Assembly (NCBI RefSeq): GCF_004342025.1
Contig: NZ_SLWN01000015.1
Span: 1-64,000, forward strand
From: Kribbella steppae
GTDB taxonomy: Bacteria > Actinomycetota > Actinomycetes > Propionibacteriales > Kribbellaceae
DNA: 64,000 bases
Direction of reading: 5' to 3'
This document shows positions 40,676 to 49,339 of this stretch, piece by piece; position 1 is the stretch's first letter; the number at the start of each line of letters is the position of its first letter. The notes under the pieces are model-generated. The model made no database searches. It had not been told where the DNA came from and saw only the letters and a list, made by a program, of their open reading frames with translations. The translations under genes and the position numbers were made by a program.

Positions 40676-41767
40676 ATGCGCTGGCAGAAGCCGCTCGCCG
40701 CTGCTGTTGTCCTGACCGCTCTCACCACCACGCTCACCGCCTCGGCAACACCGGCGGGACACCCAGGCGGCGGTGGTGACTGCTCGCGGGACGCCCGCTT
40801 CCTCGGGTTCAGCGACGCGCTGGACAAGACGACGTTCGACGGTCAGCCGGTAGCCGGGCTGTCCGCGCTGAACGTGACCGGGCGGAACAGCGCGGTGGCC
40901 CTGGTGGACAACGTCGCGACCACGCCGGCGCGCGTCTTCAACCTGAAGATCAGCAGCAAGCCGACGGTCAGTGTGGACGGGATGACGATCCTGCGGCGGC
41001 CGGACGGTACGCCGTACACGGGTGCCGACTTCGACGGTGAGGGCCTGGTCGTCGAGCGCGGTGAGCGGACGATTCTCGCGACGTCCGAGCGGGAGCCGTC
41101 GATCCGCCGGTTCCGGTTGTCGGACGGGCTGCAGATCGGCTCGCTGCCGGTGCCCGCGCGCTTCCAGGTCGCGCCGGCCGGTGAGGCGACGACCAACGCG
41201 ACCTTCGAGTCGCTCGCGGCCAGCAAGGACGGGCTTTCGCTGTACGCCGGGATGGAAGGGCCGCTCGCGCCGGACGGCACGGACGCCGACGGGCAGTCGC
41301 GGAACCGCATCATCCGGTACGCCGGCCGGCCGGGCCACGACTACCAGCCGGTCGCGCAGTACGCGTACAAGACCGACCCGGGCCTGTCGCTGGTCGAGCT
41401 GGCCGTGGTGGATCGGGACGAACTGGTGTCGATGGAGCGCACATTCGTACCGGGGGTGGGCAACACGATCCGGGTGTTCACGGTGTCGCTACGTCGCGCC
41501 GCCGACGTGACCGCGCGGGCCTCGCTGGCGGATGCGCCGGAGAACGTGTTCCTGCAGAAGAAGCTGCTGTTCGACCTGGTCAGCTGCCCGCCGTCGGGTG
41601 CCGTCGCCAAGCAACCGCAGCCGAACCCGCTGCTGGACAACGTGGAAGCCCTCGCCCTCGGCGGCTACCTGCCCGGCGGCCGGCGCCAGCTCTACCTGCT
41701 GTCGGACGACAACAACGGCGCCACCCAGATCACCCGCTTCTACTCCCTGGCCGTCGACCTGCACTGA
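40676..41767 (+). CDS. Secreted phytase-like (esterase-like) protein
   Basis: A 363-residue exported protein with a Sec signal (MRWQKPLAAAVVLTALTTTLTASA). The body belongs to the 'esterase-like activity of phytase' family: RFLGFSDALDKTTFDGQPVAGLSAL, GADFDGEGLVVERGERTILATSEREPSIRRF, LEVSLVELAVVD-type strand and DDNNGATQITRFYSLAVDL, consistent with a beta-propeller. Catalytic role is not proven for the family. ATG 40676 follows GGAGGAATGTC. Confidence 0.88.
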   Translation: MRWQKPLAAAVVLTALTTTLTASATPAGHPGGGGDCSRDARFLGFSDALDKTTFDGQPVAGLSALNVTGRNSAVALVDNVATTPARVFNLKISSKPTVSVDGMTILRRPDGTPYTGADFDGEGLVVERGERTILATSEREPSIRRFRLSDGLQIGSLPVPARFQVAPAGEATTNATFESLAASKDGLSLYAGMEGPLAPDGTDADGQSRNRIIRYAGRPGHDYQPVAQYAYKTDPGLSLVELAVVDRDELVSMERTFVPGVGNTIRVFTVSLRRAADVTARASLADAPENVFLQKKLLFDLVSCPPSGAVAKQPQPNPLLDNVEALALGGYLPGGRRQLYLLSDDNNGATQITRFYSLAVDLH

Positions 41768-41820
41768 GGCTGCACTGACGCTGCGCTGCACGCTGACATG
41801 GCGTGATCACAACCCGCGCG

Positions 41821-41833
41821 TCACAATGTGTGA
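41821..41833 (+). promoter_or_regulatory. Perfect palindrome abutting D-amino-acid oxidase start
   Basis: TCACA-ATG-TGTGA (41821-41833) ends at the base before ATG 41834. CACAAT (41822-41827) inside it could be the -10 of a leaderless transcript. Candidate operator; regulator unknown (the MocR gene downstream is one possibility). Confidence 0.45.
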
Positions 41834-42760
41834 ATGCGCGTGATCGTGGTGGGTGCGGGCGTGATCGGGCTGAGCTGTGCCGTCCGGCTGGCCGAGGGCG
41901 GGTACGACGTGGCCGTGTTCGGCCGCGATCTGCCGTTGGAGACGACGTCGGCGGTGGCGGCCGCGATCTGGTACCCGTACCTGTCCAGGCCCGAGGACCG
42001 CGTCGCGGCCTGGTCCAGGACGTCGTACGACGAGTTCGCCAAGCTGGCCGAGATCGAGCCGTCGGTGCGGATGCGGCACGGGCGCGAGTTCCTGGTGCAC
42101 CGGACGCCGGATCCGCGCTGGGCCGACGTACTGCCTGATCTGACCAGGGTCGCGTCGCCGCCGACCGGGTTCGAGGACGGCTGGTCGTTCACCGCACCGG
42201 TGATAGAGATGCCGGTCTATCTGCAGTCGCTGGTCAAGCGCCTCGAGCAGGCCGGCGGCACGCTGACCCGAGCGGCCCTGTCGGCGCTGCCCACCACCGC
42301 CGATGTGGTGGTCAACTGCACCGGCCTCGGCGCCCGGCTGACCGCCTCCGACCCGACCGTCACCCCGGTCCGCGGTCAGGTGATGACGGTCGAGCAGTGC
42401 GGGCTGACCGACTGGCTGATCGCCGACCGCGGACCGAACGACCTCACCTACGTCATCCCGCGCGAGAAGGACATCGTGGTCGGCGGCACCAGCGAGCCCG
42501 GCAACTGGAACCTCGCCGTCGACCAGACGACCGCGGGCCAGATCCTCACTCGCGCCGCCGAACTGGTCCCCCCGCTCCGTAAGGCCAAGGTCCTCCGCCA
42601 CCGCGTCGGCCTCCGCCCCGCCCGCCCGACGATCCGCTGCGAGCTCGTCCGCACCACCTCCGGCGAGCCGGTGATCCACTGCTACGGCCACGGCGGCTCC
42701 GGCGTGACGCTGTCCTGGGGCTGCGCCAATGAGGTCTTTGAGCTGATCCATGGCATCTGA
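41834..42760 (+). CDS. FAD-dependent D-amino-acid oxidase
   Basis: A 308-residue DAO-family flavoprotein. The N-terminal FAD loop VIVVGAGVIGLSCAVRLAEGGYDV (GxGxxG) and the substrate-site residues in AAAIWYPYL, TYVIPRE, VGLRPARPTIR and YGHGGSGVTLSWGCA match the short DAAO subfamily. It deaminates D-amino acids to 2-oxo acids, ammonia and peroxide. Overlaps the homocysteine methyltransferase gene by 11 bases. Confidence 0.9.
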   Translation: MRVIVVGAGVIGLSCAVRLAEGGYDVAVFGRDLPLETTSAVAAAIWYPYLSRPEDRVAAWSRTSYDEFAKLAEIEPSVRMRHGREFLVHRTPDPRWADVLPDLTRVASPPTGFEDGWSFTAPVIEMPVYLQSLVKRLEQAGGTLTRAALSALPTTADVVVNCTGLGARLTASDPTVTPVRGQVMTVEQCGLTDWLIADRGPNDLTYVIPREKDIVVGGTSEPGNWNLAVDQTTAGQILTRAAELVPPLRKAKVLRHRVGLRPARPTIRCELVRTTSGEPVIHCYGHGGSGVTLSWGCANEVFELIHGI

Positions 42761-43625
42761 CCGGCCGATCATCCTCGACGGCGGCATGTCCAACGCGCTG
42801 GAGGATCGGGGCCACGACCTGTCCGACGCGCTGTGGTCGGCGCGACTGCTGCGCGACGCACCGGCGGAGATCGCCGCGGTCCATCGCGCGTACTACGAAG
42901 CAGGCGCGACGGTGGCCACAACAGCCAGCTATCAGGCGAGTGTGGGCGGGTTCGAGCGCTACGGGGTGGGGCGGGACGAGGCCGAACGCTTGATCACCAG
43001 CAGCGTCCGGATCGCGCGCGAGGTCCGTGACTCGCTGACGGACGGACGGCGATTGGTGGCAGCCTCGGTTGGACCGTACGGCGCTGTGCTCGCGGACGGC
43101 TCGGAGTATCGCGGCCGGTACGGCGTGAGCGCGACAGCCCTCCGCGATTTCCACGGACCTCGGCTGGAGTTGTTGATCAGCGCCGGGCCGGACCTCCTCG
43201 CGGTCGAGACCATCCCGGACGCCGACGAAGCCGCAGTCCTGGTTGAGTTGCTGGCGGAGCTCGACTTCCCTGCCTGGTTCTCCTACTCCATCTCGGGATC
43301 CCACACCCGAGCCGGTCAGCCGCTGGCGGATGCCTTCGGAGTGGTCGCCGCTGACCAGGTGATTGCTGTAGGCATCAACTGCTGCGCGCCGGACGACGTA
43401 CAGGCTGCGGTCGAGACGGCCGTGGCGGTGACCGGCAAGCCGGCCGTCGCCTATCCCAACAGTGGTGAGACCTGGGATGCGGGTGGACGTCGCTGGACCG
43501 GAGATGCTTCGGACAGCGCGAGCCTGGCATCCGGCTGGCTCGACGCCGGAGCGACGTACATCGGCGGCTGCTGCCGGGTCGGTCCGGAGGACATCCGCTC
43601 CCTCGCTCAGACGCTAGACGCCTAG
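42750..43625 (+). CDS. mmuM: Homocysteine S-methyltransferase
   Basis: A 291-residue MmuM-type enzyme. The zinc-binding cysteines are in GINCCAP and the C-terminal GGCCRVGPEDIRSL, preceded by ILDGGMSNALEDRGHDL and TTASYQAS. It transfers a methyl group, usually from S-methylmethionine, to homocysteine, making methionine. It is co-transcribed with the D-amino-acid oxidase and its last 12 bases overlap the convergent MocR gene. Confidence 0.93.
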   Translation: MASDRPIILDGGMSNALEDRGHDLSDALWSARLLRDAPAEIAAVHRAYYEAGATVATTASYQASVGGFERYGVGRDEAERLITSSVRIAREVRDSLTDGRRLVAASVGPYGAVLADGSEYRGRYGVSATALRDFHGPRLELLISAGPDLLAVETIPDADEAAVLVELLAELDFPAWFSYSISGSHTRAGQPLADAFGVVAADQVIAVGINCCAPDDVQAAVETAVAVTGKPAVAYPNSGETWDAGGRRWTGDASDSASLASGWLDAGATYIGGCCRVGPEDIRSLAQTLDA

Positions 43626-45008
43626 GACCTGGCACAACAGATCAAGCGCCCCTGGGTACGCGTGGTCGGGTGGGGTGCCGTAGCCGACGATGACTGCTTG
43701 GCGGGTGCCCGGGGTCGGGTTGAAGTGGTAGTTGCTGAGGGTGTTGAGGCCCAGGCCTTGCCGGGCGGCTCGGGCGACGATGTCTTCGGCGTCGCCGGGG
43801 ACGTCGAGGAGGACGTGCAGGCCGGCGGAGATGCCGGCGACCTTGACCTCGGGGGCGCGGACGGCGAGGAGCTCGACCAGGCGGTCGCGGCGTCGGCGGT
43901 AGTGCAGGCGGGATCGCCGTACCTGCCGGTCATAGTGGCCTGAGGCAATGAATTCCGCGAGGGTCAACTGGTCCAGCGTGGCCGTCTGGTAGTCCGCGGT
44001 CCGCTTGGCCGCGATCACCGGCTCGATCAGCCACTGCGGCAACACCATCCAGGCCAGGCGCAATCCCGGCGCGAGGCTCTTGCTCGCCGTTCCCGCGTAC
44101 ACGACCCGCTCAGGATCCAGCGCCTGCAGGGCACCCACCGCCTGCCGGTCGTACCGGAACTCACCGTCGTAGTCGTCCTCGATCAGCACCGCCCCCGTTT
44201 CCCGGGCCCACTCGACAGCCGCCGTACGACGCTCAGGCGCAAGCGGAACGCCCGTCGGCATCTGGTGCGCCGGCGTGAGCAACGCACCCTGACCCGACAA
44301 GCCGGAGACCTGCACACCCAACTCGTCGACCGGCACCGACACGGGTTCGAGACCGCGGGACCGGACCACGTCCAGATGCAGCGCGTACCCAAACTCCTCC
44401 ACCGAAACGGTCGTGCCGCCCCGCGACTTGAGCACCTCGCTGAGCAGACTCAACGCCTGCACATACCCCGAACAGATCAGGATCCGCTCCGGATCGGCGC
44501 GGACGCCGCGCGCCCGGGCGAGGTAGTCGGCAAGCATCCGGCGCAACTCGATCCGGCCGCGCGGATCGCCGTACCCGAACGCTTCATTGGGTGCCGACGG
44601 CAACGCCTTCCGCGCCGCGGCCAGCCACTCACTCCGCGGGAACGTGGACAGATCGGGCGCACCCGGCATCAGGTTGTACCGGAAGCTCTTTGCCTCGGAC
44701 AACGAGGACGACAGCGGCGGTACGGCGTCCGGCGGCGTACTGGCGCGGTTGGCCACGACCGTGCCGGATCCCTGGCGCGCGGTCAACCAGCCCTCGGCGA
44801 CCAACTGCCCGTAGGCGTCGGCGACCGTGTTCCGGGCGATGCCGAGATCGCGCGCGAGTGACCGCGACGACGGCAGCCGCGTCCCGGCCGGCAACCGCCC
44901 GCTCCGGATCGAGTCGTGCAGCGCCTGAACCAGGTCGTTCCGCCCCCGCGTCGCCGCCAGATCCAGATGCAGATCCGCCCCCGTCACAGTGGCCCCTGAA
45001 TCCTCCAT
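43614..45008 (-). CDS. MocR/PdxR-type regulator (GntR-aminotransferase fusion)
   Basis: A 464-residue protein: N-terminal GntR winged helix (LVQALHDSIRSGRLPAGTRLPSSRSLARDLGIARNTVADAYGQLVAEGWL) and a class I aminotransferase fold with the PLP-Lys in GTASKSLAPGLRLAWM and the Asp/Tyr in IEDDYDGEFRYD. Members sense PLP or amino compounds; the convergent D-amino-acid oxidase and mmuM genes, both amino-acid enzymes, are candidate targets. ATG 45008 is preferred to 45038. Confidence 0.9.
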   Translation of the reverse strand: MEDSGATVTGADLHLDLAATRGRNDLVQALHDSIRSGRLPAGTRLPSSRSLARDLGIARNTVADAYGQLVAEGWLTARQGSGTVVANRASTPPDAVPPLSSSLSEAKSFRYNLMPGAPDLSTFPRSEWLAAARKALPSAPNEAFGYGDPRGRIELRRMLADYLARARGVRADPERILICSGYVQALSLLSEVLKSRGGTTVSVEEFGYALHLDVVRSRGLEPVSVPVDELGVQVSGLSGQGALLTPAHQMPTGVPLAPERRTAAVEWARETGAVLIEDDYDGEFRYDRQAVGALQALDPERVVYAGTASKSLAPGLRLAWMVLPQWLIEPVIAAKRTADYQTATLDQLTLAEFIASGHYDRQVRRSRLHYRRRRDRLVELLAVRAPEVKVAGISAGLHVLLDVPGDAEDIVARAARQGLGLNTLSNYHFNPTPGTRQAVIVGYGTPPDHAYPGALDLLCQVLGV

Positions 45009-45040
45009 AGAAGTCGACCTTATCCCCCGCGGCGGCATGA

Positions 45041-45075
45041 CTCTGGACCTGCCGCGAGAGGCAGCAGGTCCAGGG
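45041..45075 (-). terminator. Hairpin downstream of the AMIN-like gene
   Basis: CTCTGGACCTGC and GCAGGTCCAGGG pair (45041-45052 with 45064-45075, one wobble). It lies 12 bases past the AMIN-like stop and before the MocR start, so it probably ends the AMIN-like transcript. Confidence 0.6.
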
Positions 45076-45086
45076 TCTGGAGTGCG

Positions 45087-45701
45087 TTACCAGCGGTGGG
45101 CGACATCCACCACGATGCGGCTGGTGGAGCCTTGGCCTCCGAGGGTGAAGACGCGGAACGGAAGGCGGGCACGGACGCCGACTCCGATCGCGGTCTCGCC
45201 TTCGAAACTGCCGGTGTCCACGACCTGCCGGAAGGTCCGGTAGCCGCTGACGTTCGTCAGTTCGTTGCGGTTCGCCGGGTTGTACGTGCTGCGGTAGTCG
45301 TCGTCGTACGACGGCACCGAGAGGATGATCTCCAGCTTGGCACCTCCACGCAGCGGCACGAGGTTGCCCTGTCCCACGGTGTAGACGTTCGGCACGTAGT
45401 GCACGCGGAACCAGGACGGCTTGCCCTTGACGTCGAACACGATGCGGTCGAAACAGGCGTGCCGACCGGTCCGGACGTCGGTCAGCTGACCGGCTCCCGC
45501 GAACTTGCTTGCCTCAGGCAATGAACCCCACCCGGTGGGGCACTTGCTGGTGGCAACAGCGGCGGCGGTTGTGGCGGTTGACGAGCCGGCCAGCGCCGGC
45601 ACAGCGACCGCTCCCGCCGGGACTACGGCGACGGCCAGGATGGCCACTGCGGTGCGGATCGGTCGGTGAAACGGCTGATGGATGGCGCGAAACAACTTCA
45701 A
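45087..45701 (-). CDS. Secreted AMIN-like domain protein
   Basis: A ~204-residue exported protein. The signal segment is TAVAILAVAVVPAGAVAVPALAG. The mature domain (CPTGWGSLPEASKFAGAGQLTDVRTGRHACFDRIVFDVKG ... FRVHYVP ... GYRTFRQVVDTGSFEGETAIGVGVRARLPFRVFTL) matches the actinobacterial AMIN-like family of unknown function, with a conserved Cys pair. I prefer TTG 45701 because AAAGGGGGG ends eight bases before it; the GTG at 45722 has no ribosome site. Confidence 0.82.
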   Translation of the reverse strand: MKLFRAIHQPFHRPIRTAVAILAVAVVPAGAVAVPALAGSSTATTAAAVATSKCPTGWGSLPEASKFAGAGQLTDVRTGRHACFDRIVFDVKGKPSWFRVHYVPNVYTVGQGNLVPLRGGAKLEIILSVPSYDDDYRSTYNPANRNELTNVSGYRTFRQVVDTGSFEGETAIGVGVRARLPFRVFTLGGQGSTSRIVVDVAHRW

Positions 45702-45814
45702 GATGTCCCCCCTTTGAGACACCTGTTAGATGCGGCCAAGGGACCCGAAGTTGACCTGATGCCGCGGTGATTTCAGGTGCCCGCACCAGCACGCACTGCG
45801 ATCAGGCCGGGTGA

Positions 45815-46618
45815 CTACTTGACCTCGGTTCTCATCACCAGGCGAAGCCCGATGAGCAGCGGGATGACGAGCCAGACGATCCCGGTGACGGCGATGTTGG
45901 CCCACTGTTCGGCGGTCAGGGACTTGTCGAAGACGAACAGGCCGGCCTGGGCGAACTGGATGTCGATCCACGGCTGCAGGTCGTGGAACCACTGCTGACT
46001 CGTGGCCAGCAGGCTGAAGATCGTCGGCAGCAGGAAGGTGTACGCGAAGTACGCCACGATGGCCCCGATGGAGGCGCGGATGAGGACGCCGAGCATGAAG
46101 CCGATCAGCAGGCTGAGGATCATCCCGAGGACGTAGTACAGGCACTGGGTGATTGTCACGTCCCACACCAGGGTGGTGCCGGTGACGGCGGCGCTCAGGA
46201 GGTTGCCGATGGCACCGACCGCGAACGTCAGCACCATCGCCGCGATCGCGATGACGACCGACGAGATCGCCTTGGCGGTGATGATCCGGCTCCGGTGCGG
46301 GACCAGGGTGAACGTGGTGAGGCCCGTGCGTTGGCTACATTCGCTGGTGACGGCCAGGATCGCGATCAACGGCAGGATGATCACCACCGGGAAGCGGATC
46401 GCGGTCGCGAAGGTGGAGTAGGTGAGCTGGTCGTCCGGGGCGAACAGGATGACGCCGGCGGCGGCCAGTACGGCGGAGATGGCGATGCTGGCGATCAGCC
46501 AGAAACCGGAGCGGGTGTCGAACATCTTGCGGAGCTCGACGGCAGTGATCCGGGACAGGGGGATCGGGTGTGGGGCGACTCGGTCGGTGCGCACGGTTCC
46601 TGCTGCGATGGCGCTCAT
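45815..46618 (-). CDS. ABC-2 type transporter permease (module 1)
   Basis: A 267-residue protein with six hydrophobic segments. It begins ITAVELRKMFDTRSGFWLIASIAISAVLAAAGVILF, the usual ABC-2 entrance, and continues WVIAITSECSQRTGLTTFTLVPHRSRI-like sequence. ATG 46618 overlaps the ATPase stop as ATGA. With that ATPase it forms an exporter of unknown cargo. Paralogous to 51312-52118. Confidence 0.88.
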   Translation of the reverse strand: MSAIAAGTVRTDRVAPHPIPLSRITAVELRKMFDTRSGFWLIASIAISAVLAAAGVILFAPDDQLTYSTFATAIRFPVVIILPLIAILAVTSECSQRTGLTTFTLVPHRSRIITAKAISSVVIAIAAMVLTFAVGAIGNLLSAAVTGTTLVWDVTITQCLYYVLGMILSLLIGFMLGVLIRASIGAIVAYFAYTFLLPTIFSLLATSQQWFHDLQPWIDIQFAQAGLFVFDKSLTAEQWANIAVTGIVWLVIPLLIGLRLVMRTEVK

Positions 46619-47514
46619 GCCGGTGCTCCTTCTCGCTGGGTGGCCGAGGTGAGTTCGAGGAACATCTCCTCCAGGCCGGCGCCTTCGGCAGCGCGCAGTT
46701 CGGTCAGGGCGACACCGGCTTCGAGCGCCACCGTCCCGACGAGTGCGGCGTCCGCGTCGGTCCGCAGAGCGCCGTCGCCGGACGGGCTCGTGGCCAGTCC
46801 CCAGTCGGTCAGCGCCTGCTCGAGGTGGGCCATGTCAGCAGCGCGTACGACGGTGCCGGCCGCGTGCAGCAGTTCGGTCTTGGTGCCCTGGGAGACGATC
46901 CGGCCGTGACCGATCATGACGATGTCGTCGGCGATGACCTCGATCTCATGGAGCAGGTGCGAGGAAAGCAGGACGGTTCCGCCGCGGTCGGCGTACCCGC
47001 GCAGCAGGTCACGCATCCAGCGGATGCCGGCCGGGTCCAACCCGTTGGCCGGCTCGTCGAGGATCAGTACATCCGGGTCACCGATCAGAGCGGTCGCGAT
47101 GCCGAGCCGTTGACGCATACCGAGGGAGTACTCACCCACCCGCCGGGAGGCTTCGTCCGGCGTCAGGCTGACCACCTCCAGCATCTCCTCGACGCGGCCG
47201 CGCGGCAGACCCATGTACCGCTGGGCGAGCGTCAGGATCTCGCGGCCGGTGCGGCCGGCATGCTGAGCGGACGCATCGAGGAGGACCCCCACTTCGAGTC
47301 CCGGGTTCGGCAGGTCCGCGAACCTGTGGCCGGAGATGGTGACGGTCCCGGAGGTGGCGCGGGTGAGTCCGACCATGATCCGCATCGTGGTCGACTTGCC
47401 GGCCCCGTTCGGGCCGAGGAAGCCGGTCACCCGCCCCGCGTCGGCGGTGAAGCTGACGTCGTCGACGGCCAGCGTGCTGCCGTATTTCTTGGTGAGTCCT
47501 TCGATGGTGATCAT
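46615..47514 (-). CDS. ABC transporter ATPase (module 1)
   Basis: A 299-residue ATPase: Walker A GPNGAGKST, signature YSLGMRQRLG, Walker B VLILDEPANGLD and switch His in SSHLLHE. The DrrA/CcmA-like class drives ABC-2 permeases. An AACAGG/CCTGTT inverted repeat brackets its ribosome site (47515-47536). It follows the oxidoreductase gene by 35 bases on the same strand, so the TetR operators upstream of that gene probably control the exporter too. Confidence 0.93.
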   Translation of the reverse strand: MITIEGLTKKYGSTLAVDDVSFTADAGRVTGFLGPNGAGKSTTMRIMVGLTRATSGTVTISGHRFADLPNPGLEVGVLLDASAQHAGRTGREILTLAQRYMGLPRGRVEEMLEVVSLTPDEASRRVGEYSLGMRQRLGIATALIGDPDVLILDEPANGLDPAGIRWMRDLLRGYADRGGTVLLSSHLLHEIEVIADDIVMIGHGRIVSQGTKTELLHAAGTVVRAADMAHLEQALTDWGLATSPSGDGALRTDADAALVGTVALEAGVALTELRAAEGAGLEEMFLELTSATQREGAPA

Positions 47515-47549
47515 GAACAGGTTCCCCCCTGTTGAAGTGCAGGCGCTGG

Positions 47550-48539
47550 TCAGATGGTGATGGCGATCTTTCCGCGCACCTTCCCGGCGTCGAGCTGGCG
47601 CATGGCGTCCGGGACCTGGTCGAGCGGGTAGGTCCTGTCGATGCTCGGCGTCACCTTGCCGGCCTCGATCAAGTCGGTGAGGCGCTCGAGATTGCTGCCG
47701 CTCTCCTTGTTGACGAACATGGTCAGCCGCTGGCGGACGAACAGCGACACGATCATGAAGCCCAGTTGCCGGTTCATCCCGCCGGTCAGACTGCCGCCCT
47801 CCTCACCGCCGGTGACGACGGCCGTGCCATGGGCCGTGAGCGCACGCCGCAGCCGGGACAGCGACGGGTTGCCGGCGATGTCGATGATCACGTCGTAGCG
47901 GTTCGGGGTCGCGGCGAAGTCCTCGCGGGTGTAGTCGATGACGTGGTCCGCGCCGAGTGCCCGGACCAGATCGAGTTTGGAGGTGCTGGCCATGCCGGTG
48001 ACCTCGGCCCCGAGCGCTTTGGCCAGTTGTACGGCGTAGCTGCCGACGCCACCCGAGGCACCGGAGATCAGCACGTGCTGGCCAGGCTGCACCCGGCCGA
48101 TGGTGACAGCCTCCTGGGCGGTGAGCGCGGATATCGGGACCACCGCGGCCTGTTCGAAGGAGAGGTCGGCCGGCTTCCGGGCGAGCTTGCTCTCGCGGGC
48201 CACGGCGTACTCGGCGAACGAGCCGGGCGCGACGCCGTACACCTCGTCACCCACGGCGAACTTGGTCACTGCCGGGCCGATGGCCTCGACCGTGCCGGCG
48301 ACGTCGCGTCCCAGCACAGGGTTGCGCGGTCCGCGGAGACCCATGGCCAGGCGGAGGAGGTACGGCTTGCCCGTCATCAGGTGCCAGGTGCCGCGGTCGA
48401 GGCCCGCGGCGTGCACGCGGACGAGGATCTCGTTGCCGCTGATCTCGGGCCGGGCGACCTGCCCGTGGCGCAGGACGTCGGCCGAGCCGTACTTGTCCTG
48501 CACGATCGCCCGCATGGTGGTCGTGGTGGCGCTGGCCAT
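47550..48539 (-). CDS. NADP-dependent quinone-oxidoreductase-like dehydrogenase
   Basis: A 329-residue zinc-free MDR protein. NADPH fold: HVLISGASGGVGSYAVQLAKALGAEVTGMAS; other marks are VLGRDVAGTVEAIGPAVTKFAVGDEVYG and the absence of structural-zinc cysteines. It reduces quinones or enones. ATG 48539 follows AGAGGAAC. It heads a likely operon with the ABC module and is divergent from the TetR gene, across two operator palindromes. Confidence 0.9.
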   Translation of the reverse strand: MASATTTTMRAIVQDKYGSADVLRHGQVARPEISGNEILVRVHAAGLDRGTWHLMTGKPYLLRLAMGLRGPRNPVLGRDVAGTVEAIGPAVTKFAVGDEVYGVAPGSFAEYAVARESKLARKPADLSFEQAAVVPISALTAQEAVTIGRVQPGQHVLISGASGGVGSYAVQLAKALGAEVTGMASTSKLDLVRALGADHVIDYTREDFAATPNRYDVIIDIAGNPSLSRLRRALTAHGTAVVTGGEEGGSLTGGMNRQLGFMIVSLFVRQRLTMFVNKESGSNLERLTDLIEAGKVTPSIDRTYPLDQVPDAMRQLDAGKVRGKIAITI

Positions 48540-48615
48540 GGCGTTCCTCTGGTGTGGTTGAGGGGCGGAGCTGACTCGGTGCCCCCGCCGTGGACGACCG
48601 TGCACCGATGGTATT

Positions 48616-48651
48616 CGTACTTAGTACGGGCAACGTATCGTACTTTGTACG
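48616..48651. promoter_or_regulatory. Two tandem TetR-type operators
   Basis: CGTAC-TTA-GTACG (48616-48628) and CGTAC-TTT-GTACG (48639-48651) are near-identical 13-base palindromes, 23 bases centre to centre, in the 131-base gap between the divergent oxidoreductase and TetR genes. A TATGGT -10 (48659-48664) six bases before the TetR ATG lies just downstream. Confidence 0.75.
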
Positions 48652-48670
48652 AAACTGCTATGGTCCGGGC

Positions 48671-49339
48671 ATGAAAAGATCTGAACCCGACAAGACCCAG
48701 GAGCGCACCCGGCTCAGCCGGGACCGGGTGCTGAGCGCCGCGGTCGCGGTGGCCGACGCGGGTGGGCTCGGGTCGCTGACGATCCGCTCGCTCGCCCAGG
48801 AGCTCGGCGTCAAACCGATGTCGGTGTACTACCACGTCGCCAACAAGGACGAGATCCTCGACGGCATCGTCGACTTCGTCTTCAGCCAGATCGAGCTGCC
48901 GTCCACCAGCGGCGACTGGCGGGCGGAGATCCAGCGACGAGCGGTGTCGGCCCGCAGTGTGCTGCGGCGGCACAGCTGGGCGATCGCGCTGATGGAGTCG
49001 CGGACGACCCCGGGGCCGGCGACGCTCCGCCATCATGACGCGGTCATCGCAACGCTGCGGGCGGCGGGTTTCTCGAGGGCGATGACCGCTCACGCCTACG
49101 CCCTGCTGGACGCTTACGTGTACGGGTTCGCCGTACAGGAGGCATCCCTGCCGTTCGAAGGTCCGGAAACCGTCGGCAGCGTCGCCGAGCCGATCATGGA
49201 GCACTTCGCCGCCGGCGACTATCCCCACCTGGTGGAGATGGCGACCGAGTACTACCTCAAGCCGGGTTACGACTTCGGCGACGAGTTCTCCTTCGGCCTC
49301 AACCTCATCCTCGACGGTCTCGCCCCCTCAGCACGGTGA
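48671..49339 (+). CDS. TetR-family repressor (TetR_C-like)
   Basis: A 222-residue repressor. The N-terminal helix-turn-helix is LSRDRVLSAAVAVADAGGLGSLTIRSLAQELGVKPMSVYYHVANKDEILDGIVDFVF; the C-terminal domain is long and TetR_C-like (SARSVLRRHSWAIALMESRTTPGPATLRHHDAVIATLRAAGFS), as in drug-sensing members. ATG 48671 appears leaderless. It should repress itself and the divergent oxidoreductase/exporter operon through the palindromes at 48616-48651. Confidence 0.9.
   Translation: MKRSEPDKTQERTRLSRDRVLSAAVAVADAGGLGSLTIRSLAQELGVKPMSVYYHVANKDEILDGIVDFVFSQIELPSTSGDWRAEIQRRAVSARSVLRRHSWAIALMESRTTPGPATLRHHDAVIATLRAAGFSRAMTAHAYALLDAYVYGFAVQEASLPFEGPETVGSVAEPIMEHFAAGDYPHLVEMATEYYLKPGYDFGDEFSFGLNLILDGLAPSAR

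Noticed and set aside
41821..41833. CRP binding site
   Set aside because: CRP consensus is TGTGA-N6-TCACA; here the arms are in the opposite order with a three-base spacer.
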